Shown: positions 26,194-35,666, numbered from the stretch's first letter. The stretch: 64,000 nucleotides of DNA from Algoriphagus sediminis (GCF_030403435.1 NZ_JAUEPH010000002.1:434001-498000); one strand, 5' to 3'. The notes: generated from the sequence alone by a model not told the origin. Translations and numbers: made by a program.

Positions 26194-27429
26194 CTAGTTG
26201 TAAATCAGATATTTTTCACGGAGTTTTTTGAATTCATCCAGTTCCTTTTTCCATGAAGCCCGTATCTCCTCTTCACTCTTTCCAGCTTTGATCATTTTCA
26301 TCAATTCATCTGTACCAGCAAGTGTGTTGAACCAATTTGTAAAAAATTTATCCTTTTCCTGACTTCTGTTATAAGCGTCTAATATGTAAGACAAGGTGAA
26401 TTTTGAGGTTAAGGGTTCATTTCTCAAATCCACTCCATAACAGGTTTGATCTTGGTATCTTGGGGATTTGGCCATCCCGTTAATACTTACTGGGGTAAAC
26501 TCAAAATCGCCATAATCTGAATTCGGGTATCCATAGACCTGAAAAGGAAAATAGGTACCTCTACCCACTGAAAAATTTGTTCCTTCAAAAAAACAAGTAC
26601 TCGGATAAAGTCGGATCGAAAGGTCATTTGGTAGGTTTGGAGAAGGCTTCACGGGTAAAGAGTAAGGCATCGAGTGATTCCAGTTTTCTATCGGAATCAC
26701 GGTCAAATCTGCTTGAATTCCATCTTTCAACCACATTTCACCATTGATCATTTGCGCTAGCTCGCCCACAGTAAGACCATGGACTATGGGTACCGGGTGC
26801 ATGCCAACGAAGCTTTTAAACCCTTCCTTCCGAATGGGGCCATCCACATAATCACCATTTGGATTTGGTCGGTCCATTACCATCACTTCAACCCCATTTT
26901 CACTTCCAGCCTCCATGATATAGTGCATTGTGCTTATGTAGGTATAAAACCTGGTTCCCACATCCTGAAGATCAAAAATGATTATATCAAGCCCTTCCAG
27001 CTGCTCTGAAGAAGGTTTTTTGTTTGATCCATAAAGTGATACAATTGGTAGACCAGTTTTTTCATCCACCGAGTTGTCTATGACCTCACCTGCATCAGCC
27101 TGGCCTCTAAATCCATGCTCAGGAACAAATACCTTGGCCACATTTATATTTTCGGAAAGCAGATAATCCACCAGGTGCATATTATTCATGCCGGGAAGTA
27201 TACTGGTTTGATTTCCCACGACTCCAACCGACTTTCCCTTTAAATCATTTAGATAAAGTTCAGAACGTTCTGCACCCACCATTATATTACCGGATTGAGC
27301 CAAGGCCATATAGGGCAAAAAGAATACGAAGAAGAAGTTTCTTATGAAGTTGTTTTTCAATTTATAGTGAGGTTTGGGTTCTTTATCAAAACTAGTCAAA
27401 ATGACCGGCTGTGTGAATATTTTAGACAT
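26194..27429 (-). CDS. DUF1343 protein, NamZ-like exo-beta-N-acetylmuramidase
   Basis: DUF1343 contains NamZ (GH171), which removes MurNAc from the non-reducing end of peptidoglycan fragments. The 411-residue reading frame includes GVVGNQTSILPG, VPEHGFRGQADAGE, IIFDLQDVGTRFYTYISTMH, VMDRPNPNG and FEGTNFSVGRGTYFPFQ, all family landmarks. The signal sequence (RNFFFVFFLPYMALAQ) sits 28 residues in from the ATG at 27429; a TTG at 27360 would place it at the very N-terminus and is a credible alternative start. Export to the periplasm and muropeptide recycling are inferred. It precedes fmt by 14 bases. Confidence 0.87.
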   Translation of the reverse strand: MSKIFTQPVILTSFDKEPKPHYKLKNNFIRNFFFVFFLPYMALAQSGNIMVGAERSELYLNDLKGKSVGVVGNQTSILPGMNNMHLVDYLLSENINVAKVFVPEHGFRGQADAGEVIDNSVDEKTGLPIVSLYGSNKKPSSEQLEGLDIIIFDLQDVGTRFYTYISTMHYIMEAGSENGVEVMVMDRPNPNGDYVDGPIRKEGFKSFVGMHPVPIVHGLTVGELAQMINGEMWLKDGIQADLTVIPIENWNHSMPYSLPVKPSPNLPNDLSIRLYPSTCFFEGTNFSVGRGTYFPFQVYGYPNSDYGDFEFTPVSINGMAKSPRYQDQTCYGVDLRNEPLTSKFTLSYILDAYNRSQEKDKFFTNWFNTLAGTDELMKMIKAGKSEEEIRASWKKELDEFKKLREKYLIYN

Positions 27430-27450
27430 TTTTTAAGTTTTTAAAGTGCT

Positions 27451-27480
27451 TTTGACGGATTTAAATCTTATGTACCTTAG
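27451..27480 (+). promoter_or_regulatory. Probable promoter of the FtsX-like permease gene
   Basis: TTTG (27451-27454), an 18-bp spacer and TACCTTAG (27473-27480) fit the Bacteroidota consensus with one mismatch. The bases after the -7 box (GCCCCATAAA) are the same as those after the greA promoter. Confidence 0.55.
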
Positions 27481-27529
27481 CCCCATAAAATTCATCCATC
27501 TGTAATTCAATTAAAGACAGAAATCCTCC

Positions 27530-28747
27530 TTGAATTTCTCATTTTTCATAGCTAATCGACTGAGCTTCAAAAGGGCAGGAGGTTTTTCAGAAACCATACA
27601 TCGGATTGCCATTGGGAGTTTGGCTCTGGGTCTAGGGGTTTCCATTTTGGCCTTTATGATTCTCGGTGGCTTTCAATCCACCGTCTCTGACCGGGTATTT
27701 GATTTTACCGGTCATTATCAGGTTCAGCGATACATGATGAGTAATGCTTTTGAAGAAATGCCTTTTAGCAAAAGGAGTCGATTTTTTGAGAATTACAGGG
27801 AATTACCATTTGTAGAAAAGGTCCAATCTTACGCGAATAAGGCCGCCTTAATGAAAGGAGAGTCTGAAGTGGAAGGAATCCTGATGAAAGGAATGGGGTC
27901 TGATTTTGACTCTTTGACCTTTCAGCAATACCTAATAGAGGGAAGGATGTTGCAAATACCTGAAGAGGGCACATCCAACGAAATCATGATCAGCAAGTAC
28001 CTGGCGAATAGGCTCCTGATTGGATTAGGAGATCGTGTGACACTTTATTTTGTTCAGAACCCTCCAAGATTTAGAAGGGCAACAGTGGTAGGAATCTTTG
28101 AAACTTATCTGGAAAATTTTGATCAAAAAGTGGTAATAGGAGAGCTCCAAACGATTCGTAATCTAAATGGCTGGACCAATGACCAGATTGGAGGTTTGGA
28201 GATTTTTGTAGATGATTCTGAAGCTTCGCAAAGCCAAATTCGGGAAATTGAAAATGTTCTGGATTCAGATTTGAAACTGGTAGATAGTAGGGAGAAATTC
28301 CGGGAAATTTTCGATTGGCTGGCCTTGCTGGATACCAATGTTTATGTCTTTGTTGGTCTCATTGGATTTGTAGCCATATTCAATATGGGTGCAATTCTTT
28401 TCATTCTGATCATGGAAAGAACGCAGATGATTGGGGTTTTGAAGGCCTTGGGAACAAGAGATAAACAGATTCGAAGAATATTTTTGTGGAATGGTTTTAG
28501 AATTCTCCTGAGGGGTTTGCTGATTGGAAATGCCATCGGTTTAGGATTGGGATTTTTGCAAGATCAGTTCAAATTAATCCCTCTGGATGCTGCGAGTTAC
28601 TATATGGCATATGTGCCAATTTATTGGAATTGGCCGGTTTTTCTGGCTTTGAACCTTGGAATTAGTCTATTGACGATGCTGGTGACTCTTGTTCCAGTTC
28701 TCGCAATTTCGAAGGTTGATCCGATAAAATCGATTCGCTTTGATTGA
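27530..28747 (+). CDS. FtsX-like (LolC/E type) ABC transporter permease
   Basis: This 405-residue permease has the MacB/FtsX layout: one N-terminal membrane helix (about 25-48), a large periplasmic domain (50-270, with GILMKGMGSDF and EIMISKYLANRL), then three helices (about 275-305, 325-345 and 365-395) ending VLAISKVDPIKSIRFD. The start is TTG at 27530; no ATG lies before the first membrane helix. Such subunits act with an ATPase in lipoprotein release or other envelope functions, but none is encoded nearby. The last 86 bases overlap the converging glycosyltransferase gene. Confidence 0.88.
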   Translation: MNFSFFIANRLSFKRAGGFSETIHRIAIGSLALGLGVSILAFMILGGFQSTVSDRVFDFTGHYQVQRYMMSNAFEEMPFSKRSRFFENYRELPFVEKVQSYANKAALMKGESEVEGILMKGMGSDFDSLTFQQYLIEGRMLQIPEEGTSNEIMISKYLANRLLIGLGDRVTLYFVQNPPRFRRATVVGIFETYLENFDQKVVIGELQTIRNLNGWTNDQIGGLEIFVDDSEASQSQIREIENVLDSDLKLVDSREKFREIFDWLALLDTNVYVFVGLIGFVAIFNMGAILFILIMERTQMIGVLKALGTRDKQIRRIFLWNGFRILLRGLLIGNAIGLGLGFLQDQFKLIPLDAASYYMAYVPIYWNWPVFLALNLGISLLTMLVTLVPVLAISKVDPIKSIRFD

Positions 28748-29477
28748 GTTTGTAGGGTGAAATAATACTCTTGATTTTCATTGAAATCACACCAAAAATA
28801 GCCTCCTTAAAAATACCCTTACTCATTTTTGAAGTACCTTTGGTTCTATCTGTGAAAATTATGGGCACTTCTTTAATCTGAAAGCCAAGTTTCCATGCAG
28901 TGAATTTCATTTCGATTTGGAAAGCATATCCTATGAACTTGATCTTGTCCAGTTTCATACCCTCGAGAACTCTTCTCTTATAGCATTTAAATCCCGCAGT
29001 AGCGTCTTTTACGGGAAGCCCAGTAATGAATTTTACATATACGCTGGCAAAGTAAGACATTAGCACTCTTCCAATTGGCCAGTTCACCACATTTACACCG
29101 GTTATATATCTGGACCCTATAGCCAGATCAAAGCCATCTTTATGACAGGCTTCATAAAGCCGGATCAAATCGGCTGGATTGTGCGAAAAATCTGCATCCA
29201 TTTCAAAAATGTATTGATAATCGTTTTGAATAGACCATTTGAAACCTGTAATGTAAGCGGTCCCTAAGCCGAGTTTCCCTTTTCTTTGAATCAGGAAAAG
29301 TCGATCTGGATAATTCTTTTGGTTTTCTTTAACGATTTTGGCGGTGCCATCTGGTGAGCCATCATCTATGATGAGAAGATTAAAGTCACCCTCTAGAAAC
29401 ATCACCGTATCGATGAGCTCTTGAATGTTTTCCACCTCATTGTAGGTAGGAACAATGACAATTTTCTCTTTAAGCAT
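28662..29477 (-). CDS. Polyprenol-phosphate mannosyltransferase-like GT2 glycosyltransferase
   Basis: This 271-residue family 2 glycosyltransferase resembles dolichol/polyprenol-phosphate mannose synthase: VPTYNEVENIQELI, the nucleotide-sugar motif LIIDDGSPDGTAKIV, EMDADFSHNPADL with the DxD-like acidic pair, and GLPVKDATAGFKCYKR. It probably charges undecaprenyl phosphate with a hexose for surface glycans. The family domain ends around ISPYKL; the last 27 residues (from NQSESILSD) are a polar tail encoded antisense to the permease C-terminus. TAATTTTG at 29498-29491 could be its -7 box. Confidence 0.92.
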   Translation of the reverse strand: MLKEKIVIVPTYNEVENIQELIDTVMFLEGDFNLLIIDDGSPDGTAKIVKENQKNYPDRLFLIQRKGKLGLGTAYITGFKWSIQNDYQYIFEMDADFSHNPADLIRLYEACHKDGFDLAIGSRYITGVNVVNWPIGRVLMSYFASVYVKFITGLPVKDATAGFKCYKRRVLEGMKLDKIKFIGYAFQIEMKFTAWKLGFQIKEVPIIFTDRTKGTSKMSKGIFKEAIFGVISMKIKSIISPYKLNQSESILSDQPSKLRELEQESPASSID

Positions 29478-29572
29478 AGACTGAATTAATCAAAATTAAA
29501 CGGAAATACGTGTTTTTTTAACCCATTCCTCGATAATTTTAGTGTTCTTTTACAATTGACCAAATAATCGGG

Positions 29573-30481
29573 ATGAAGAACAAGGTGGCGATCGTGACAT
29601 ACGTCTCAAAAGGGACCTATGATCACAACACTGCAGATGAAAATCAAATTTTAGCTGAAATACTAGATGAATTAGGGATCGAAAATGAGCTTATTCCATG
29701 GTCTGACAAGAATGCTGATTGGTCGAAGTTCGATTTTTTGCTTATCAAATCCACCTGGGATTATTTCGATCATTATGAAGAATTCAGATCCTGGTTGGAT
29801 CATCTTGAAATGCTTCAGATTCCGGTTTTAAATAGTCTGGAAATATTAAGGTGGAATTCGGATAAATCTTATCTCTTTGATGTAGAAAAGATGGGATTTC
29901 CAGTTATTTCAGGGAAAAAGCTTGCCGCTCAAAGTTCTATCTATAAAGATGACTTTGAAGGTCTTCCCTTCGATGAGTTCGTGATTAAACCTCTTGTATC
30001 CGGAGGTGCCAAAAACACTTTTAGACTCGATAAAAAACATGTTCAAGATTTCTTGCCAAAACTTAATTCTTTGCTTGAAAAGGAATCATTTCTCATTCAG
30101 CCTTTTGTCAAGGAAGTAGCTGAAGTAGGGGAGTATTCTTTGATTTATTTTAATTCAATTTTTTCACATGCGGTTTTAAAAACCCCAGCACAAGAAGATT
30201 TTAGAGTACAGCATTACTTTGGAGGAACCATAAAAGCGTTCCACCCAGATCAATTACTTCTGGATTCGGTTCAAGTTCTGGTAGATAGATTTTGCCAAAA
30301 CTCCCTCTATGCACGAGTGGATGGAGTCATAATAAGCGGTGTATTTCACCTTATGGAACTAGAAATGATAGAGCCTTATTTATTCTTGGTGGAGTCTGAA
30401 GGGGCTAGGAAAAATTATAAGGAAGCTTTGGAAAGGAGATTGTTTTCTCAGCTACAAAGGTCCTCTGCAGCTAGTCCATAA
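29573..30481 (+). CDS. ATP-grasp domain protein, RimK/DcsG-like
   Basis: This 302-residue soluble protein shows the ATP-grasp fold: an N-terminal pre-grasp part with LLIKSTWDYFDHYEEFRSWL, a central FVIKPLVSGGAKNTF nucleotide-binding strand, FLIQPFVKEVAEVGEYSLIY, and the metal-binding end YARVDGVIISGVFHLMELEM (Asp, Glu and Glu). The STWDY segment is shared with the family containing DcsG of D-cycloserine synthesis and with unassigned bacterial ATP-grasp enzymes. It should ligate a carboxylate to an amine or thiol, substrate unknown. It stands alone; its end overlaps the converging TPR gene by 34 bases. Confidence 0.82.
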   Translation: MKNKVAIVTYVSKGTYDHNTADENQILAEILDELGIENELIPWSDKNADWSKFDFLLIKSTWDYFDHYEEFRSWLDHLEMLQIPVLNSLEILRWNSDKSYLFDVEKMGFPVISGKKLAAQSSIYKDDFEGLPFDEFVIKPLVSGGAKNTFRLDKKHVQDFLPKLNSLLEKESFLIQPFVKEVAEVGEYSLIYFNSIFSHAVLKTPAQEDFRVQHYFGGTIKAFHPDQLLLDSVQVLVDRFCQNSLYARVDGVIISGVFHLMELEMIEPYLFLVESEGARKNYKEALERRLFSQLQRSSAASP

Positions 30482-31245
30482 ATACTACCTTTTTGAGCGG
30501 CTTTGTTAACTAAAAGACATCCGCTAGCGTCTCCTTTTTGTTTTAGGCAGATACCTTTTTGAGCCATGGCGTCCCAATGATCAGGCTCCTGAGAAAGAAC
30601 TGCATCAAAATCTTCAATGGCCCAATCGATAAACCCTGCCCGCATCAATGCAAACCCCCGATTATACCTGCCTGTGATGTGATCAGGCTCATGCTGTACG
30701 TATTGATTGAATGCTGCTGCAGCACCGAGAGCATCTCCCTGAAAAGCCAAACTCATCCCAATGTAGAAATTGATTTTTCCGAAATCCGGATTCATTTCAT
30801 GGGCCTGCCGCAAAAAACCCTCGGCAGTCCTATATTTTTCCGTCATGATTTGTGCTCTCCCTAACATGTAAAGGATATCAAAATTATCAGCTTCCATTGT
30901 GGCGGCTCTCAACAGATGTAATTCTGCCTGTTTATAATCTTTTTGCTCAAAAGCAATTTTACCTAAACCGGCATAAGCCAGAGCATAATCTGGGTTTAAC
31001 TGAATGACTCGTTGGAAATCTCTTTTCGCCTCTTCATACATCCCCAATTCCTCATAACATCTGGCGCGCATGTGGAAAGCCTTAACATCCGTCACATTGA
31101 AAAATAGGTAAGTGTCCAGCCTGTCGATGGTCTCTTCATATTTTTCTGCTTCGAAAATCGCCTGAATATCATTGAGGTCACTTCGACAGGCAGAAAAAAG
31201 GACTAGAATTATAAAAACAGGAAGATTACGTAAATTTCGTACCAT
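30448..31245 (-). CDS. TPR-repeat lipoprotein
   Basis: This 265-residue protein has a lipoprotein signal (MVRNLRNLPVFIILVLFSAC, Cys20) and then a stack of TPR repeats from about residue 30: repeats with the A(x)2-3Y.LG pattern such as EEAKRDFQRVIQLNPDYALA and AFNQYVQHEPDHITGRYNRG. TPR lipoproteins usually act as scaffolds in the periplasm or outer membrane. It lies downstream of hisB by 54 bases on the same strand but has no link to histidine synthesis. Its end overlaps the ATP-grasp gene by 34 bases. Confidence 0.88.
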   Translation of the reverse strand: MVRNLRNLPVFIILVLFSACRSDLNDIQAIFEAEKYEETIDRLDTYLFFNVTDVKAFHMRARCYEELGMYEEAKRDFQRVIQLNPDYALAYAGLGKIAFEQKDYKQAELHLLRAATMEADNFDILYMLGRAQIMTEKYRTAEGFLRQAHEMNPDFGKINFYIGMSLAFQGDALGAAAAFNQYVQHEPDHITGRYNRGFALMRAGFIDWAIEDFDAVLSQEPDHWDAMAQKGICLKQKGDASGCLLVNKAAQKGSIYGLAAEDLCS

Positions 31246-31299
31246 AACTAAACAAACAAAATAACGGCCTTAAATCCTATTTTGTTACAGTTAAAAAAT

Positions 31300-32397
31300 T
31301 TAAAGTGCTCCTTTGGTCGAGGGTAACTGATCTAAATTATCTTTATCTCTTCTCACTGCCATTTTTATGGCTCGTGCCAGGGCCTTAAAGATTGCTTCGA
31401 TTTTATGATGTTCATTGTCTCCTTCCACCTTGATATTTAGATTGCATTTAGCGGTGTCGGAAAAGGATTTGAAGAAATGAAAAAACATTTCCGTTGGCAT
31501 ATCACCCACTTTTTCCCTTTTGAAGTCAGCTTCCCAAACAATCCAAGGCCTTCCACCAAAATCAATAGCTACCTGTGCCAAAGAATCATCCATGGGTAAA
31601 CAAAAGCCATAGCGATAAATGCCTTTTTTATCACCCAAGGCCTTCAGGTAGGCTTCGCCCAAAGCAAGAGCTGTATCTTCTATGGTGTGATGCTCATCGA
31701 TGTGCAAATCACCTTTTACCTGAATATTCAGATCCGTGCTTCCGTGTTTGGCAAGTTGATCCAACATATGATCAAAAAAGCTCAAACCAGTTGAAATATT
31801 TGATTTCCCTTTTCCATCCAGGTTTAGTGAAACTGAAATATCAGTTTCTGATGTAGTCCGTTTGATTTCAGCCCTTCTGGGAGGGTATTTTAAAAACTCA
31901 TAAATCTCATCCCAGTCTGTGGTTTGAAGACTAGCCTTTGGGTTTCCTTCTCCGATGAAAATCCCTTTGGCACCGAGGTTTTCTGCTAGCTGAATATCAG
32001 AATCTCTATCTCCGATGACATAGCTTTTTTCCAGGTCATATTCCTCTGAAAAGTATTCTTTCAAAAGCCCAACTCCAGGCTTTCTGGTGTCCGCACCTTC
32101 ATGTTCGAAAGTCTTGTCAATATGGATCTTGGAGAAAACAACATTTTCCTGCTCAAGGGTTTTAAGCATTTTATATTGCGCAGGCCAAAAGTCTTTTTCA
32201 GGAAATGAATCGGTTCCCAAGCCATCCTGGTTGGTCACCATAACCAGTTCGTAATCTGTTTCCTCGGCAATCTTTCTGAGATTAGATATGGCTTTGGGAA
32301 GAAACTCAAGTTTTTCCAGACTATCTACTTGATAATCAGTAGGTGGCTCTTTGATTATTGTGCCATCACGGTCGATGAAAAGAACTCTTTTTTTCAT
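31300..32397 (-). CDS. hisB: Bifunctional histidinol-phosphatase / imidazoleglycerol-phosphate dehydratase
   Basis: HisB catalyses two histidine steps, dehydration of imidazoleglycerol phosphate and hydrolysis of histidinol phosphate. The 365-residue fusion has an N-terminal HAD phosphatase (Asp9 and Asp11 in [37 protein letters not shown]) and a C-terminal IGPD domain from about residue 172 with the metal motifs [13 protein letters not shown] and DEHHTIED. Domain order and length are the Enterobacteria/Bacteroidota type. It follows hisC by 3 bases. Confidence 0.98.
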   Translation of the reverse strand: MKKRVLFIDRDGTIIKEPPTDYQVDSLEKLEFLPKAISNLRKIAEETDYELVMVTNQDGLGTDSFPEKDFWPAQYKMLKTLEQENVVFSKIHIDKTFEHEGADTRKPGVGLLKEYFSEEYDLEKSYVIGDRDSDIQLAENLGAKGIFIGEGNPKASLQTTDWDEIYEFLKYPPRRAEIKRTTSETDISVSLNLDGKGKSNISTGLSFFDHMLDQLAKHGSTDLNIQVKGDLHIDEHHTIEDTALALGEAYLKALGDKKGIYRYGFCLPMDDSLAQVAIDFGGRPWIVWEADFKREKVGDMPTEMFFHFFKSFSDTAKCNLNIKVEGDNEHHKIEAIFKALARAIKMAVRRDKDNLDQLPSTKGAL

Positions 32398-32400
32398 GGG

Positions 32401-33462
32401 TTATGAGTTTTCGGTAAGCCAATTTTTAAGCTCTGCAATCAATATCTTGTTTTCCTCTTCGGTACCAATGGTTATTCTAAGACAATTCTCACAAAGCAAT
32501 ACATTAGACCGATTTCTCAAAATTACTTTTCTACCAATCAAATCCTGATAAGCTTTATTGGCATTTGGAACTTTCACCAGTAGGAAATTAGCGTCTGAAG
32601 GAAAAACTTTAATCACTCCATCAAGTGATTCCAATTCCTTCTTTAATTTATCTCTTTGAATCAGGATATCAGCGACCATTCTTTTCATTTTATCGGTATT
32701 GTCCAGAGCATCCAATACAGTCCTCTGAGTCAGTCCTGAAATGTTATATGGCGGCTTTATTTTATTCAGCACAGAAATTATTTCTTCACTGGCGAAAGCC
32801 ATTCCTAGCCGAAGTGATGCGAGACCCCAAGCCTTAGAAAAGGTCTGAAGAATCACAAGGTTTGGATACTCTTCTAGCTTTTTTACAAAACTTTCTCCAG
32901 ACATAAAATCCACATAGGCCTCATCAATAACTACAATTCCTGGAAATTTTTGAATCAATTCTTCAATTTCATTAGGGTTTAAGGAATTGCCTGAAGGATT
33001 ATTCGGAGAGCAAATGAAAAGGATCTTTGACTTTTCTGATACTGCTTCCAGTACCTTTTCCTTCTGCAATTGAAAATCCTCAGTTAGTGGGATAGAAATG
33101 GTTTCAATTGCATTTATTGAAGCACTTACTCCATACATTCCGTACGTGGGAGGTAAAATGATGACATTATCCTGGGCTGGATTGCAAAAGGCCCGAAATA
33201 ATAAATCTATAGGCTCATCAGACCCATTCCCAAGAAATATCCTTGAAGGTGACACGTTTTTTATCGTGGCGATCCTTTCTTTTAAGGCTTGCTGATAGGG
33301 GTCAGGATATCTGTTGAAGTTTTCAGTGGTAATAGATCCAAATGGATTTTCATTGGCGTCAAGAAAAATTCCATCTTTTCCACTGTATTCATCCCTAGCT
33401 GAGGTATAAGGTTTCAGCTCTCGAATATGTGGTCTGAGCAATGCCTTTAGATCAAAATTCAT
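32401..33462 (-). CDS. hisC: Histidinol-phosphate aminotransferase
   Basis: HisC is a PLP-dependent aminotransferase of histidine synthesis. The 353 residues carry LDANENPFGS, FICSPNNPSGN, the PLP-aspartate segment VVIDEAYVDF, and the PLP-lysine motif TFSKAWGLASLRLG. Its start overlaps the hisD end by 4 bases, and hisB begins 3 bases after it, so hisD, hisC and hisB are tightly coupled. Confidence 0.98.
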   Translation of the reverse strand: MNFDLKALLRPHIRELKPYTSARDEYSGKDGIFLDANENPFGSITTENFNRYPDPYQQALKERIATIKNVSPSRIFLGNGSDEPIDLLFRAFCNPAQDNVIILPPTYGMYGVSASINAIETISIPLTEDFQLQKEKVLEAVSEKSKILFICSPNNPSGNSLNPNEIEELIQKFPGIVVIDEAYVDFMSGESFVKKLEEYPNLVILQTFSKAWGLASLRLGMAFASEEIISVLNKIKPPYNISGLTQRTVLDALDNTDKMKRMVADILIQRDKLKKELESLDGVIKVFPSDANFLLVKVPNANKAYQDLIGRKVILRNRSNVLLCENCLRITIGTEEENKILIAELKNWLTENS

Positions 33463-34751
33463 TTTTGATTCTTTAAGTAATTTAATCGAATACTGACTGC
33501 ATTTTTATGTGCCATTAGCAATTCGTTTTCAGCCATTACTTCTACCGTGGGACCAAGAAGCTTCAGCCCTTTTTCGGTAATTTTCTGGTAAGTGATTTTC
33601 TTAACAAAGCTATCCAGGGAAACTCCACTGTAATTCTTTGCATAACCATAAGTTGGTAAAGTATGATTCGTCCCAGAAGCATAATCTCCAGCTGATTCGG
33701 GTGTGTATTTTCCTATGAAAACCGAACCTGCGTTCACAATACCATCAACTACTTCTTCTTCATCTTCTACACTTATTATCAAGTGTTCAGGTGCATAATT
33801 ATTGATGATATCTAAAGTAGTTTCTCTGCTTTTTACCACCACTGCCGTGGAATTTTTTAAAGCCTTTTTAGCAATATCCTTTCTGGGAAGATCTTTCAAT
33901 TGCTTATCTACTTCTTTAAGGGATTTCTTTGCAAAGTCTTCTGAGTTAGTTACCAAGACCACCTGAGAATCTATGCCGTGCTCGGCCTGTGAAAGAAGGT
34001 CAGCAGCCACAAATGCCGGATTAGCCGAATCATCAGCATAAACCAAAACTTCAGATGGGCCTGCAGGCATATCAATAGCAACACCGTAGTTGGTTGCTCT
34101 TTGTTTACCAGCTGTCACATATTGGTTTCCTGGGCCGAAAATTTTATCCACAGCTGATATGGACTCAGTTCCAAAGGTCATAGCAGCTATGGCCTGTGCA
34201 CCACCAACTTTGGCAATTTTTCTAAGTCCGACCAGACTTGCTGTGTATAAAATAGCTGGGTGAATATTCCCTTCTTTATCCGGAGGTGAGCATAGGATAA
34301 TTTCACTACAGCCTGCGATCACAGCAGGAACTGCCAACATCAAAACGGTGCTAAATAGTGGAGCCGTTCCTCCAGGAATATAAAGTCCTACTTTCTGAAT
34401 AGGGACACTTTTTCTTCTGCAAATTACTCCGGGCATAACTTCCTCAACCAGTTCATCCTGCTTTTGGGCTGTGTGGAATTTGGAAATATTAGTATAAGCC
34501 ACCTCGATGGCTTCCTGAAGCTCTGTAGAAACCTGATTTTTTGCTGCTTTGATTTCCTCCTCAGTGACAAGGATTTCTGTAAGTTTTACTCCGTCGAACT
34601 CTTCAGCAAATTGAATCAAAGCTTGATCTCCCTTTTTCTTTACAGACTTAAAAATCGGTTTGATTACCTTATTGATTTTTTTGGCTTTCTGAACTGGTCG
34701 TTCAAGGCTTTTCTTCCATATTTCCGAACTCGGATTATTAAGAATTTTCAT
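33459..34751 (-). CDS. hisD: Histidinol dehydrogenase
   Basis: HisD oxidises L-histidinol to L-histidine in two NAD-dependent steps. The 430-residue enzyme has YIPGGTAPLFSTVLMLAVPA, the FGPGNQYVTAGKQ region, DMPAGPSEVLVYAD and the zinc/base region LLSQAEHGIDSQ; the C-terminal NHTLPTYGYAKNYSG is also typical. It starts 13 bases after hisG and overlaps hisC by four bases. Confidence 0.98.
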   Translation of the reverse strand: MKILNNPSSEIWKKSLERPVQKAKKINKVIKPIFKSVKKKGDQALIQFAEEFDGVKLTEILVTEEEIKAAKNQVSTELQEAIEVAYTNISKFHTAQKQDELVEEVMPGVICRRKSVPIQKVGLYIPGGTAPLFSTVLMLAVPAVIAGCSEIILCSPPDKEGNIHPAILYTASLVGLRKIAKVGGAQAIAAMTFGTESISAVDKIFGPGNQYVTAGKQRATNYGVAIDMPAGPSEVLVYADDSANPAFVAADLLSQAEHGIDSQVVLVTNSEDFAKKSLKEVDKQLKDLPRKDIAKKALKNSTAVVVKSRETTLDIINNYAPEHLIISVEDEEEVVDGIVNAGSVFIGKYTPESAGDYASGTNHTLPTYGYAKNYSGVSLDSFVKKITYQKITEKGLKLLGPTVEVMAENELLMAHKNAVSIRLNYLKNQK

Positions 34752-34764
34752 AGATCCTGAGGAT

Positions 34765-35625
34765 TTAGACGATCATTTTTTCAATGGGAACTACTAGTAT
34801 GCCTTCCGCGCCAGCTGCCCGTAGTTCTTCAATGTTTTCCCAAAACTGGTCCTCATTAAGAACCGAATGCACCGAGGACCATCCGCTTTGTGCCAAAGGC
34901 AAAATAGTTGGGCTTCTCATTCCAGGAATCAACCCTATGATTTTGTCTAAGGATTCATTTGGAGCATTCAAAAGCACATATTTGTTGCTTTTACCCTCCT
35001 GAACGGCATTAATTCTGAAAAGCAGCTTCTCGACAATCTCAGTTTGCCAATCCTTCAGATTTGGGTTTCCAATCAGAACGGCTTCTGATTTGAAGATTTT
35101 TTCTACCTCTTGAAGTCCATTCATCATAAGAGTAGAACCTGAGCTTACGATGTCACAGATTCCTTCGGCCAGTCCAATGCTTGGAGCGATTTCCACCGAT
35201 CCACTGATCTCATGAATTTCAGCATTTACACCATTTTTTGTTAAGTAATTCTGAAGAATTTTAGGGTAGGAGGTGGCTATGTTTTTTCCTTCAAAGAAAG
35301 ATAGACCTGGGTAGTCTACTCCTTTGGGAATGGCCAAAGAAAGACGACATTTTGAAAAGCCGAGCTTTTTCAAAACAGTCACGTTACTTTCCTTCTCAGC
35401 AAGTTCATTTTCACCTACGATTCCAATGTCTGCTACTCCATCAGCTACATAACCTGGAATATCATCATCTCTTAAAAAGAGAAATTCAATCGGGAAATTA
35501 TGAGATACAGCCTTTAGCTTGCCTTTACCATTGTAAAATTTGACTCCACATTCTTTAATAAGGCCTAGGGAATCATCAGATAGTCTGCCGCTTTTTTGAA
35601 CGGCAATACGGATTATGTTTTCCAT
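34765..35625 (-). CDS. hisG: ATP phosphoribosyltransferase, long form
   Basis: HisG condenses ATP with PRPP, the first and regulated step of histidine synthesis. The 286-residue length is that of HisG-L, whose C-terminal domain (about 205-286, SGWSSVHSVLNEDQFWENIE) binds histidine for feedback inhibition. The catalytic core has RIAVQKSGRLSDDSLGLIKE and the PRPP-binding DIVSSGSTLMMNGL. It is the first structural gene of the cluster, and lies 98 bases after a histidine-rich leader peptide gene (35724-35804). Confidence 0.97.
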   Translation of the reverse strand: MENIIRIAVQKSGRLSDDSLGLIKECGVKFYNGKGKLKAVSHNFPIEFLFLRDDDIPGYVADGVADIGIVGENELAEKESNVTVLKKLGFSKCRLSLAIPKGVDYPGLSFFEGKNIATSYPKILQNYLTKNGVNAEIHEISGSVEIAPSIGLAEGICDIVSSGSTLMMNGLQEVEKIFKSEAVLIGNPNLKDWQTEIVEKLLFRINAVQEGKSNKYVLLNAPNESLDKIIGLIPGMRSPTILPLAQSGWSSVHSVLNEDQFWENIEELRAAGAEGILVVPIEKMIV

Positions 35626-35666
35626 AATGCAATTTATGCTTTGAAATTAATTTGGGTAATACTTTT

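Noticed and set aside
31575..31856. Plus-strand frame antisense to hisB
   Set aside because: Overlaps the conserved dehydratase domain of hisB and has no sensible domain of its own.
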